From Bacteroidales bacterium UBA6431 (GTDB taxonomy: Bacteria; Bacteroidota; Bacteroidia; Bacteroidales; UBA932): a stretch of DNA of 64,000 nt. The notes beneath the pieces are model-generated. The model saw only the letters and a list, made by a program, of their open reading frames with translations. It did not search any database and was not told the DNA's origin. Below are positions 50,595-59,148 of the stretch, one piece after another (within the stretch, counting starts at the first letter, position 1; each line of letters starts with the position of its first letter). The position numbers were made by a program, and so were the translations under genes. The stretch lies in assembly GCA_002439095.1 (NCBI GenBank), contig DJOT01000035.1:9105-73104 (forward strand), read 5' to 3'.

Positions 50595-51725
50595 ATGAAA
50601 TTCACAAAAACCGCCTCTGACCCTCTCTCCGGCGCAAGATGCGGAGTGCTTGAGACAGACCATGGCAGCATACATACCCCGATTTTCATGCCTGTAGGGA
50701 CCGTAGGTTCCGTAAAAGGTGTCTACCATCGGGATCTCAAGGATGACATAGGAGCCGAAATCATACTCGGCAACACTTATCATCTCTATCTGCGCCCGGG
50801 GCTTGACACGCTGAAAGCGGCAGGCGGACTGCATAAATTCGAAAGCTGGGACAGGCCTATCCTTACGGACAGCGGCGGATTTCAAGTCTTTTCCCTGACC
50901 CAGATCCGTAAACTCACCCCGGAAGGATGCACTTTCCGCAGCCATATCGACGGCTCAAAACACTGCTTCACTCCCGAGAACAATGTCGAGACACAGCGCA
51001 TCATAGGTGCCGACATCATGATGGCCCTGGACGAATGCTGCCCCGGGGACGCTGACCGGGAATATGCCCGCAAGAGTCTGGACCTCACAAAGAACTGGCT
51101 TGAAAGATATTCCCGCAAATTCCATGAGACGGAACCGCTATATGGATATGACCAGACGTTCTTCCCGATCATACAGGGCTGCGTATACCCGGACCTCAGA
51201 GTGGAGGCGGCCGAGCACGCGCTGCAATTCTCCAAGGTCGGCATCGCCATCGGCGGCCTGGCTGTAGGAGAGCCCACGGAGAAGATGTACGAAATGCTGG
51301 AAGTATTGAATCCGGTCATACCCCAGGACAAGGCACGCTACCTCATGGGGGTCGGAACACCGGCCAACATCCTGGAGGGCATCGCGAGGGGAGTGGACAT
51401 GTTCGATTGCGTGATGCCTACAAGGAACGGGCGCAACGGGATGCTCTTCACCTGGAACGGCATCATGAATATGCGGAATGCGAAATGGGCGGAAGACTTC
51501 TCGGAACTCGACCCTGACGGGGCTTCGTTTGTGGACCACAGCTATTCCAAGGCATACCTGCACCACCTGTTCATCGCAGGGGAGATGTTTGCGGCCATGC
51601 TGGCGAGCGAGCATAACCTGGCGTTCTACCTCGACCTCGTACGGGAGGCGCGCAAACATACTGAGGCAGGTGACTTCTCCACTTGGAAAGAGGCGACAGT
51701 CAAAAGGATAAGTTCCAGGATATGA
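50595..51725 (+). CDS. tgt: Queuine tRNA-ribosyltransferase
   Basis: A 376-residue enzyme exchanging guanine 34 for preQ1 in GUN-anticodon tRNAs. The catalytic and binding motifs are present: ILTDSGGFQVFSL, ALDECCPGDA, IGGLAVGEP, and MFDCVMPTRNGRNG with the nucleophilic Asp. The C-terminal zinc motif C-x-C-x2-C of other Tgts is replaced: the segment before YSKAYLHHL reads DPDGASFVDH with no Cys. This loss appears usual in the phylum and implies a zinc-free fold. It overlaps the next gene by 4 bp. Confidence 0.96.
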   Translation: MKFTKTASDPLSGARCGVLETDHGSIHTPIFMPVGTVGSVKGVYHRDLKDDIGAEIILGNTYHLYLRPGLDTLKAAGGLHKFESWDRPILTDSGGFQVFSLTQIRKLTPEGCTFRSHIDGSKHCFTPENNVETQRIIGADIMMALDECCPGDADREYARKSLDLTKNWLERYSRKFHETEPLYGYDQTFFPIIQGCVYPDLRVEAAEHALQFSKVGIAIGGLAVGEPTEKMYEMLEVLNPVIPQDKARYLMGVGTPANILEGIARGVDMFDCVMPTRNGRNGMLFTWNGIMNMRNAKWAEDFSELDPDGASFVDHSYSKAYLHHLFIAGEMFAAMLASEHNLAFYLDLVREARKHTEAGDFSTWKEATVKRISSRI

Positions 51726-52816
51726 ACATTCCAGGATTCAAGAAACTCGACCTCTACATCTCGAAGAAGTTCATCATGTCCTTCTTCATGTCGCTGCTGC
51801 TCATCATCGGGATCGTCATCATATTCGACATATCTGAGAAAATCGAGTACTTCGTCTCCAACAAGGCACCGCTCAAGGCGATCATTTTCGACTATTACCT
51901 CAATTTCATCCCGTATTTCGTCAATATGTTCTCCCCGCTGTTCGTGTTCATCACGGTGATTTTCTTCACCTCAAGGATGGCTGCGGACTCCGAGATCATC
52001 GCAATCCTCTCCGGAGGAGTGAGTTATGCAAGGATGTTGGTGCCGTATATGGCCTCGGCCCTGCTTATCACCCTGCTCTCGCTGGGCCTGAATTTCTATG
52101 TCATACCACGGTCCAACGCCACCAGGGTGGAATTCGAGAGCAAGTACATCAAGCGCCACAACAACTTCAATCTCAAGAATATACATTACCAGATAGCACC
52201 CGGGCAGTTCGTATATATAGAATCATTCAGCCGCTGGAACAACACTGCCTACAAGTTCACGATAGAGAATATTGAAGGCAACCGCATCACACGCAAGGTC
52301 AGCGCGGAAAGTGCTGCCTGGGACAGCACAATGGACGGCTGGAAGATGCGCCGCGTATTCACCAGAGACTATTCAGAAGGGCTTGAGGACCGCGTCAGCT
52401 ACAAAGAAAGCGTGGACACGGTAATTGCGCTTAAAATCAAAGACCTCTTCGTCAACGAAAAGACGGTGGAGACCCTCAGCATGGGACAGCTCAACGAACT
52501 CATCGCAACCCAGAAGATGAGGGGGGACACCAATGTCATGTACGCCCTGATCGAGCAGAACCGCCGCTGGGCAATGCCTTTCTCCGCAATCATCCTCACG
52601 ATCATAGGGGTCACCCTGTCATCCAAAAAGAAAAGGGGAGGCATCGGATGGAACATCGGCATCGGTATCGCGTTGGCGTTCTCATATATCCTGTTCCTCA
52701 GATTCAGCGAGATGTTCGTCTATACGGACACGCTTCCGCCGGGGATAGCACTATGGATACCTAACATACTTTTCGCAATCATAGCAATAGTCTTATACAG
52801 GCTCGCACCAAAATAG
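51722..52816 (+). CDS. LptF/LptG-type LPS export permease
   Basis: A 364-residue YjgP/YjgQ-family permease. The start ATG at 51722 overlaps the tgt stop. Three N-terminal helices (FIMSFFMSLLLIIGIVIIF, FIPYFVNMFSPLFVFITVIF, LVPYMASALLITLLSL) and three C-terminal ones flank a periplasmic jellyroll of about 170 residues. It works with LptB to extract LPS toward LptD. Whether it is F or G cannot be decided; many Bacteroidota have two unlinked paralogs. Confidence 0.92.
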   Translation: MNIPGFKKLDLYISKKFIMSFFMSLLLIIGIVIIFDISEKIEYFVSNKAPLKAIIFDYYLNFIPYFVNMFSPLFVFITVIFFTSRMAADSEIIAILSGGVSYARMLVPYMASALLITLLSLGLNFYVIPRSNATRVEFESKYIKRHNNFNLKNIHYQIAPGQFVYIESFSRWNNTAYKFTIENIEGNRITRKVSAESAAWDSTMDGWKMRRVFTRDYSEGLEDRVSYKESVDTVIALKIKDLFVNEKTVETLSMGQLNELIATQKMRGDTNVMYALIEQNRRWAMPFSAIILTIIGVTLSSKKKRGGIGWNIGIGIALAFSYILFLRFSEMFVYTDTLPPGIALWIPNILFAIIAIVLYRLAPK

Positions 52817-52817
52817 C

Positions 52818-53252
52818 ATGAAAGTAAAGATAATCAACAGAAGCGCCAACCCCCTGCCGGAGTACGCCACTCTTCTCTCAGCCGGTATGGACTTGAGGGC
52901 CAATATTGAGGAGGCGGTTGTCCTCCACCCGCTGGAGCGTGTGATCATCCCGACAGGACTCTTCGTGGAAATCCCCGCCGGACATGAGATACAGATCCGA
53001 CCGCGCAGCGGACTCGCCATAAAAAAAGGTATAACGGTCATCAATGCCCCCGGCACAGTAGATGCCGACTACAGGGGAGAAATCAAAGTCGGACTGGTCA
53101 ACCTCAGCCAAGAGGATTTCACCATAGGGAAAGGCGAAAGAATAGCCCAGATGGTCCTCGCGGCACATGGAAAAATCGAATGGGAAGAAGCGGATGAACT
53201 TGGAGAGACGGGACGTGGAGACGGCGGCTTCGGAAGCACTGGAATGAAATGA
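52818..53252 (+). CDS. dut: dUTP diphosphatase
   Basis: A 144-residue trimeric dUTPase that makes dUMP and keeps uracil out of DNA. The five motifs are present: SAGMDLRAN, RPRSGLAIKKG, NAPGTVDADYRGEI, KGERIAQMV and the C-terminal RGDGGFGSTG that closes over the substrate. It starts 1 bp after the permease gene and overlaps murF by 4 bp. Confidence 0.97.
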   Translation: MKVKIINRSANPLPEYATLLSAGMDLRANIEEAVVLHPLERVIIPTGLFVEIPAGHEIQIRPRSGLAIKKGITVINAPGTVDADYRGEIKVGLVNLSQEDFTIGKGERIAQMVLAAHGKIEWEEADELGETGRGDGGFGSTGMK

Positions 53253-54565
53253 TTGATATGCAGATAGAAGAATTATACAAGAAGTATTGCAACTGCCGGT
53301 TCAGGGTCACCACCGACACGCGCAAGATCAGGGGCGGGGAAATGTTCTTCGCTCTCAAAGGGGAGAACTTCGACGGCAACGATTTCGTTGAGACCGCATT
53401 GCGCAACGGAGCATACTGGGCCGTCACCGACAGGGAGTCCATTCCGGAGGGACGCGGCATCATAAAAGTTGAAAACAGCCTCAAGGCCCTGCAGGATCTA
53501 GCTTCCTACCACAGAGGCCAGATGGGTGACGGACGACTTCCTGTCATCGCCCTTACCGGGACCAACGGCAAGACGACCACAAAAAACCTCATCAAGGAAG
53601 TCTTGTCATGCAGGTATAAAGTCACGGCCACAGAAGGCAACCTGAACAACGACATCGGTGTGCCGCTCTCACTCCTCAGGATCACTCCAAGGACGCAGAT
53701 CGCCGTGATAGAAATGGGAGCCAGCCATCCGGACGACATCGCCAAACTTGTCAGAATCTGCAAACCGGACTACGGCCTGATCACTAACATAGGGAAAGGG
53801 CATCTTCTCGGATTCGGCTCATATAAAGGAGTCAAGCAGGCCAAAGGAGAACTATACAAATGGCTCGGCGAGCACAGGTACTCACTGATTTTCCTCAATG
53901 AAGACGATGAGGTACTGCGCCGCATGGCATCCTCCCAGCCCTGCCACATCTTCGGCTACGGCCTTGAATATCAGAGTGCTGAAATACTCCCGACTACTCC
54001 GGAAGAGCCGTTCCTGCGGATAAAGCTTGACGGTCAGATCATAAGTACCAACCTCATGGGGGCTTACAATGCCGACAACGTCCTCGCCGCCATCGCCGTA
54101 GGCGACCGTTTCGGTGTGACCCGCAAGGAGGCGATAGCCGCCATAGAACGCTATATTCCGGACAACAGCCGCTCCCAGATGGTGCGTACGGAGCGCAACA
54201 CCCTGATTGTCGATGCCTACAACGCCAATCCGTCATCCATGGCCGCCGCCCTCGACAGCTTCGCAGCCATACAGTCGGAACGTAAGGCAGTGATGCTCGG
54301 GGACATGAAGGAGCTCGGAGACGAATCTCTGTCCGAACACTGCAAGGTACTGGAGCGCCTCCGCAAGGAAATGCCGGAAGCCTACTTTGTGGGCGAGGAA
54401 TTCAAGAAGGCCCTCGGCAAAGACGGAAGAGAACCTGGATGGAAATGGTTCGAAGACTCCGCCGCACTTGCCGCCTATCTCAAAGAGAATCCGGTGAATG
54501 AAGCCACAGTGCTGATAAAGGGCTCGCATTCAACGGAAATGGAGAAAGTCGTCCCGGAGTTATAA
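53249..54565 (+). CDS. murF: UDP-N-acetylmuramoyl-tripeptide-D-alanyl-D-alanine ligase
   Basis: A 438-residue cytoplasmic ligase adding D-Ala-D-Ala in peptidoglycan precursor synthesis. The ATP loop is ALTGTNGKTTTKNL, followed by GNLNNDIGVPLSLL, EMGASHPDDIAKL and DAYNANPSSM, all MurF-specific. The ATG at 53249 overlaps the dut stop; a second Met three codons later is possible. It ends the operon, sharing 6 bp with the convergent barrel gene. Confidence 0.96.
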   Translation: MIDMQIEELYKKYCNCRFRVTTDTRKIRGGEMFFALKGENFDGNDFVETALRNGAYWAVTDRESIPEGRGIIKVENSLKALQDLASYHRGQMGDGRLPVIALTGTNGKTTTKNLIKEVLSCRYKVTATEGNLNNDIGVPLSLLRITPRTQIAVIEMGASHPDDIAKLVRICKPDYGLITNIGKGHLLGFGSYKGVKQAKGELYKWLGEHRYSLIFLNEDDEVLRRMASSQPCHIFGYGLEYQSAEILPTTPEEPFLRIKLDGQIISTNLMGAYNADNVLAAIAVGDRFGVTRKEAIAAIERYIPDNSRSQMVRTERNTLIVDAYNANPSSMAAALDSFAAIQSERKAVMLGDMKELGDESLSEHCKVLERLRKEMPEAYFVGEEFKKALGKDGREPGWKWFEDSAALAAYLKENPVNEATVLIKGSHSTEMEKVVPEL

Positions 54566-56149
54566 ATTCAGACGATACTGGAGTTTCAGCTCACCCCGCC
54601 CCTCCTTGGGCTCAGGATTCCACGGATAAGCCATCATTGAGGCGCGCAGCCAGATGCTGTGCGCCTTGTTTATATGCCATGCAAGGTACAGCGAAGCATT
54701 CCAGCCCCTACCATAATAGGCGGGGACATTGAAACTTCCCGGGGCGTCATGCTCATAGGCATAGATCCTGTCATCCCAATTGTCGATTTTGAAGACTCCG
54801 CCACGCAGACGCATATCAAACTTCTCCCCATCAAAGCCGCCGCCAAGATAGGAAAGCCATGCGAAATCCTTGCACCACAAGGCGTTATACCGCCATTCAA
54901 GGATTATACCTCCGAGCCTGGCTTTCACTTCAAGGCGCACATCGCAACGTAAAGGACTCTTGTCCGAAGGGCGCAGGCGACCCGACAGACGGAGCGACGG
55001 CTCCAAGAGAAGAGCCCCGAAAGAGAATGACGGCCTATATACACACAGCAGCTTGTGCTGCCAAGAGCCCTTGTCCCTGCGCAATCCGGAGTCAGCAGAT
55101 ACAAGCCACGATGGAGTATCCGCCCCAAGCGCAATCCCGCTATACTGTCTGGACTGAATCTCATACCAGCGGGCAAGCAAACTCAATTTGAACCCATACT
55201 GCGGAATCCACTGAGTTCCTGCAAGAGCCGACACCTGCCCCCGGTACGAGCAGGCGGCTTCTCCGAAAAAACTTCCTCCGGAGAATGCCAGTCTCCAATC
55301 CACGGAAGCAGCTTCAAGTCCGGCCGTAACCCCGGCGCTCACCCGTCGCCAGTCTCGCGAGATATTCACTACCGTCCCCTTGCCGTCAGGGGTCACAGCC
55401 GCAGAGAAACGGTACGTGCCGATTCGCCAGTCAGCCCCGATGCCGAACAATTCGGCGCCGGCAGCCCCTGTCACGGACAATCCGCCGGCCTTGCGGCAGA
55501 AAGATGCGGCGGAGCCATATCCGGACATGGAGAATCCGCTCCACATGACAAGACCTTGCCCGAAACGTGCATTGAAGTTGCCCGCGACCACTTTTCCAAG
55601 ACTCCCACGGCCATAATAGACGGCACTTATAGTCCCGAGCCCGAACTGCGGCTCTGAATATGTCGTCCTCGATGTCCACCGGAGTTCCGCGCGCTCTCCA
55701 AGCGCCGCCTCATACCGTACTCCATAGGCCATCTCCCCAGTCAGTCTAGCCGATGCCTTGACAGTAAGCTCATTGCGGAAGTCCAGACGCTGCCGGCCGC
55801 CTGGAGGGGAGGAACTCCGCAAGGAAACGAAGAATGCAAGCGCCTCTGCGTACTCCGGCGAGAATCCGTCTATCAGCCCGAGTTCCGCAAAAGAGAGGAT
55901 GTCTCCCGATTCATTCCTGTACTCAAGCAAAGACGCCAACTGGAAAGCGGAGAACAGCCCGCTGGCGCGCATACGGCTCTCTCCGGCAAGATTAAGGTCA
56001 AGAGGATGTTCGTGAAGCACATGATAGCGCTGCACCTCATCTTCAGAAAGGTCTTCCACGCAAGAAGCCCCGCTGAGCGTCAGCATGGCCTGCTGACTGT
56101 CCGCCGGCCCGAGCAGGACGGCAATCAAAAGAAGCGATTTCATAGTCAA
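54560..56149 (-). CDS. Outer-membrane beta-barrel protein with N-terminal HHH domain
   Basis: A 529-residue secreted protein (signal MKSLLLIAVLLGPADSQQ). Residues about 50-110 resemble a ComEA-like helix-hairpin-helix region (PLDLNLAGESRMRASGLFSA, LIDGFSPEYAEALAFFV). The remaining 400 residues alternate polar and aromatic residues and end in LKLQYRLNL, consistent with a beta-barrel. The combination of a DNA-binding-type fold and a barrel is a recurrent but uncharacterised Bacteroidota architecture. A role in DNA or ligand handling at the outer membrane is speculation. Its end overlaps murF by 6 bp. Confidence 0.82.
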   Translation of the reverse strand: MTMKSLLLIAVLLGPADSQQAMLTLSGASCVEDLSEDEVQRYHVLHEHPLDLNLAGESRMRASGLFSAFQLASLLEYRNESGDILSFAELGLIDGFSPEYAEALAFFVSLRSSSPPGGRQRLDFRNELTVKASARLTGEMAYGVRYEAALGERAELRWTSRTTYSEPQFGLGTISAVYYGRGSLGKVVAGNFNARFGQGLVMWSGFSMSGYGSAASFCRKAGGLSVTGAAGAELFGIGADWRIGTYRFSAAVTPDGKGTVVNISRDWRRVSAGVTAGLEAASVDWRLAFSGGSFFGEAACSYRGQVSALAGTQWIPQYGFKLSLLARWYEIQSRQYSGIALGADTPSWLVSADSGLRRDKGSWQHKLLCVYRPSFSFGALLLEPSLRLSGRLRPSDKSPLRCDVRLEVKARLGGIILEWRYNALWCKDFAWLSYLGGGFDGEKFDMRLRGGVFKIDNWDDRIYAYEHDAPGSFNVPAYYGRGWNASLYLAWHINKAHSIWLRASMMAYPWNPEPKEGRGELKLQYRLNL

Positions 56150-56217
56150 TATGTTTAAAGTTCCCCCAAACTTACAAAAAAAATCAGTAACTTCGTGCTT
56201 TCAAGTTATTTCCGCTT

Positions 56218-57345
56218 ATGTCAGAAAAGATAACCTTGCAAGACAAGACATTCAAGCCTTTCATCCAGAATGAGAGGATCATGCGGGCCATCGATGATGT
56301 GGCCGCCAGAGTCAACAGCGATTTCTGCGGATGCACCGATGTGCCTATAGTGCTCTGCGTGCTCAACGGAGCCATACCTTTCACCGGGGAGCTCCTCCAG
56401 AGACTTGATTTCAACTGCCAGCTCGTCTCCATCAAGCTTTCCTCCTATCAGGGGACAAAATCCACAGGTACCGTGCTTAACGTCATGGGACTTACCGCAG
56501 ACGTCTCAGGCAGGAGGATAATCATTTGCGAAGACATCGTGGACACAGGCAACACCATCGTGGCACTCAAGGAAATGCTCTTGAGCAAGGGCGCGGCAGA
56601 TGTGAAAATCTGCACACTGCTCCTCAAACCCGAGGTTTACAGCAAAGCGGAAAAGATCGACTATGTGGGGATGGAGATCCCAAATGCTTTCATAGTAGGC
56701 TTCGGGCTCGACTACAACGAGTTGGGCCGCAATTCAAAAGACATTTATGTTATAGACGAAAATAAGATGAAATACTACATTCTTTTTGGCCCTCCGGGAG
56801 CCGGCAAGGGCACGCACGCTGGTGCTATCGCAGAGAAGTATAACCTCAAGCACATCTCCACAGGAGAACTCCTGAGGGCTGAGATCGCCGCCGGCACAGA
56901 ACTCGGCAAACAGGCCAAGGCCCTGATTGACGCAGGTTCACTCGTACCGGATGAAGTGGTGGAGGGGATGATCGAGTCCGCATTCAACAACACCAAGGGA
57001 GTCAGCGGCTTCCTGCTCGACGGTTTCCCGCGCAACATCGCTCAGGCTGAAGATCTCGACAAGATCCTCGAGAAGAGGGGAGAGAGCGTCACCGCAGTTG
57101 TGTCACTGATGATTTCTGACGAACTCATACGCGAACGCATCAAGCACAGAGCTGCCATAGAGGGCCGCGCAGATGACGCTTCCGATACCACCATCGCCAA
57201 CCGCATCAAGACATATCACGCACAGACAGAGCCGCTTATCGACTATTACAAGAAAGCGGGCAAATACTACGAGTGCGACGGCGGCACCGGCACCATCGAC
57301 GACAACCGCCGCAGGGTGCTGGCACTCATCGAGAGCATCGGATAG
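56218..57345 (+). CDS. Fused hypoxanthine phosphoribosyltransferase and adenylate kinase
   Basis: A 375-residue two-domain protein. Residues 1-180 are hypoxanthine/guanine phosphoribosyltransferase, with the PRPP loop EDIVDTGNT at 105-113. Residues 184-375 are a complete adenylate kinase: P-loop GPPGAGKGT (191-199), HISTGELLR, GFLLDGFPR and a short lid (HRAAIEGRADD) without zinc Cys. The joint is only three residues, and residue 184 is Met (ATG at 56767), so a separate kinase could also be made. The enzyme would couple purine base salvage with AMP-ADP balance. No separate hpt or adk gene is in the window. Confidence 0.93.
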   Translation: MSEKITLQDKTFKPFIQNERIMRAIDDVAARVNSDFCGCTDVPIVLCVLNGAIPFTGELLQRLDFNCQLVSIKLSSYQGTKSTGTVLNVMGLTADVSGRRIIICEDIVDTGNTIVALKEMLLSKGAADVKICTLLLKPEVYSKAEKIDYVGMEIPNAFIVGFGLDYNELGRNSKDIYVIDENKMKYYILFGPPGAGKGTHAGAIAEKYNLKHISTGELLRAEIAAGTELGKQAKALIDAGSLVPDEVVEGMIESAFNNTKGVSGFLLDGFPRNIAQAEDLDKILEKRGESVTAVVSLMISDELIRERIKHRAAIEGRADDASDTTIANRIKTYHAQTEPLIDYYKKAGKYYECDGGTGTIDDNRRRVLALIESIG

Positions 57346-57363
57346 GCTTGGAATACAAGCACC

Positions 57364-57401
57364 AGAGGGCGGAGCCGCTGCTGCGGGTCCGCTCTTTTTT
57401 G
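57364..57401 (+). terminator. Terminator after hpt-adk
   Basis: GAGGGCGGA (57365-57373) pairs with TCCGCTCTT (57388-57396), including two G-T pairs, followed by a T run. The promoter of the next gene begins at its end. Confidence 0.6.
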
Positions 57402-57409
57402 TATCTTTG
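57402..57409 (+). promoter_or_regulatory. -7 box of the TPR/AraC regulator gene
   Basis: TATCTTTG ends 8 bp before the ATG at 57418, so the mRNA would be almost leaderless. The in-frame ATG at 57424 is an alternative start. Confidence 0.45.
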
Positions 57410-57417
57410 CAGGCATC

Positions 57418-59019
57418 ATGCGTATGAAATGCTTCTACATATTGCTGCTCCTGATCCTGACGCCCTGCACCCTTGCGGCCGAGGACGGCGCTGCCCGCAG
57501 GGCAGCCTCTTCCAGAGCGGTCAGAGAATCATTTCTCAGCAAGCAGGGCAGCCGGTGGAAAAGCCTGACGGACAAAGGATTGATGGACAGCGTCATCATC
57601 ACTGCAAGGCCATATCTCAAGGAGCAGGAGCAGTCTGGATTCATCCAAGGAGCCGCTTACGCAAGCTACTACATCGCGCAGGCCTACCACTTCAAGGGAA
57701 TGCCGGACTCGGCGGAATTCTACCTGAACACGGCGAAAGAGCAATTCCATCAGATGAACGAGGATCCGACGTGGCAGATAATGCTCTACAACCTTCAGGC
57801 CCTCACAGCCATAAAGAGCAGGCTCGACTATCCGGAAGGCATCTCCTGCCTCGAGAATGCGCTCAGCATCGCCCGGAGGGAGAAGCAGCACGACAATGAA
57901 GTCATCCTTCTCTGCAACATAGTCACGATCTACTACAACAGACGCGACACTCTCCCGCGTCCCTATGCCGAGAATGCCTACGAAATCAGCCGGCGGATGA
58001 ACTCCGGCAACATGAAATGCTATGCCGCCATCTGCATGGGCGAGACGAGTATCCTCCGCGGAGACACCTCTGGGGCGCTCAAATACCTCGATGAAGCCGA
58101 CAGTCTCGCGCTTGCCGGTGGGATTTCCCACATGAAAGCTCCCATCTTACTCCTTTACGGAGATGACTACAAAGCAGAAGGTGACAAGGACAAAGCCGCA
58201 ACCTATTACCGGGAGGCCCTGAAGCATGTCGATTCCTCCGCCCCGGAAGTCGAAATCGAACTCTGCGCAGCGTATGGAAGCCTGCTGTCCGAAAGCGGGG
58301 AGCTGCGCGAGGCGGAACATTTTTTCAGACGGGGTCTCGGGCTCTCGATGGCCCACCATGACAGGGAGCAGTTGCACAACCTCTACCACGGCCTCGCTGA
58401 AGTATTCCAGCATGACGGACAGAAGGACTCCGCACTCAAATATTATATCCTGTACAACGAAGCCAGAGAGGACAGCGCTGTCGGCACGGACACGGAGCGG
58501 CAGCTCGGGAAAATCTGGCAGAAAGGTGCAGGTGACACGGGAAAAGATTCCAGGCCGGGAGCAGCCATAGCCGCAGCCACCATCATTGCAGTCTGCGCAG
58601 CGGCCGTATTGATGCGGCGCAAAAACAAGAAGAACAAGGCAACATCTGCCAGAAAAAGCAGCGCCTGCCAGGACGAAATCCTCTACAAACAGATTCAGGA
58701 CCTCATGCGGAAAGAAAAACTGTACTGCGACAATGACCTTTCCCTTGTCAAACTCGCAGAAAGACTCGGGACAAACCGGACTTATGTCTCAAAAGTCATA
58801 AACACCTGCACCGGGACAAACTTCCTCGGCTACATAAACAGACTGCGCATAGACCGGGCAGAAGCCCTTCTTTCCGATCCGGACTACGACAAACCGCTCA
58901 AAGTGCTCTCTGACGAGCTTGGCTACAACAGCCTCTCCGTATTCTACAGGGCATTCCAGCGCCAGACAGGCGTCTCACCATCCAAATACCGAACAGAACA
59001 TCGTTTTCGCAATTCGTAA
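57418..59019 (+). CDS. Membrane-spanning TPR-sensor AraC-family regulator
   Basis: A 533-residue protein. A signal-type segment (CFYILLLLILTPCTLA) precedes a periplasmic region of TPR-like helical repeats (residues about 60-370), a transmembrane helix near 380-400 (AAIAAATIIAVCAAAVLM) with a basic stop (RRKNKKNK), and a cytoplasmic AraC-type DNA-binding domain: LVKLAERLGTNRTYVSKVIN, then LGYNSLSVFYRAFQRQTGVS. It would read a periplasmic signal and act directly on DNA as a one-component system. The GLUG lipoprotein gene 129 bp downstream, with inverted repeats at its promoter, is the obvious target; this link is inferred. Confidence 0.88.
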   Translation: MRMKCFYILLLLILTPCTLAAEDGAARRAASSRAVRESFLSKQGSRWKSLTDKGLMDSVIITARPYLKEQEQSGFIQGAAYASYYIAQAYHFKGMPDSAEFYLNTAKEQFHQMNEDPTWQIMLYNLQALTAIKSRLDYPEGISCLENALSIARREKQHDNEVILLCNIVTIYYNRRDTLPRPYAENAYEISRRMNSGNMKCYAAICMGETSILRGDTSGALKYLDEADSLALAGGISHMKAPILLLYGDDYKAEGDKDKAATYYREALKHVDSSAPEVEIELCAAYGSLLSESGELREAEHFFRRGLGLSMAHHDREQLHNLYHGLAEVFQHDGQKDSALKYYILYNEAREDSAVGTDTERQLGKIWQKGAGDTGKDSRPGAAIAAATIIAVCAAAVLMRRKNKKNKATSARKSSACQDEILYKQIQDLMRKEKLYCDNDLSLVKLAERLGTNRTYVSKVINTCTGTNFLGYINRLRIDRAEALLSDPDYDKPLKVLSDELGYNSLSVFYRAFQRQTGVSPSKYRTEHRFRNS

Positions 59020-59044
59020 AATGGACGAATTGTAAAAAAAACAT

Positions 59045-59085
59045 GCTTGACACGGACAGAATCATTTTTTATGTTTGCGTCAAGC
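59045..59085 (+). promoter_or_regulatory. GLUG-gene promoter flanked by inverted repeats
   Basis: TTG (59047-59049), 20 bp, TATGTTTG (59070-59077) form a full promoter. GCTTGAC (59045-59051) and GTCAAGC (59079-59085) are exact inverted repeats that overlap the -33 box and the start-site region, so they look like an operator. A 12-bp palindrome, ACCGCCGGCGGT, follows in the leader at 59103-59114. Confidence 0.55.
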
Positions 59086-59148
59086 CGGCCATAGCATTGC
59101 CTACCGCCGGCGGTTTGAACTGTTAGTAGTTATCAAATCATATTGTTT

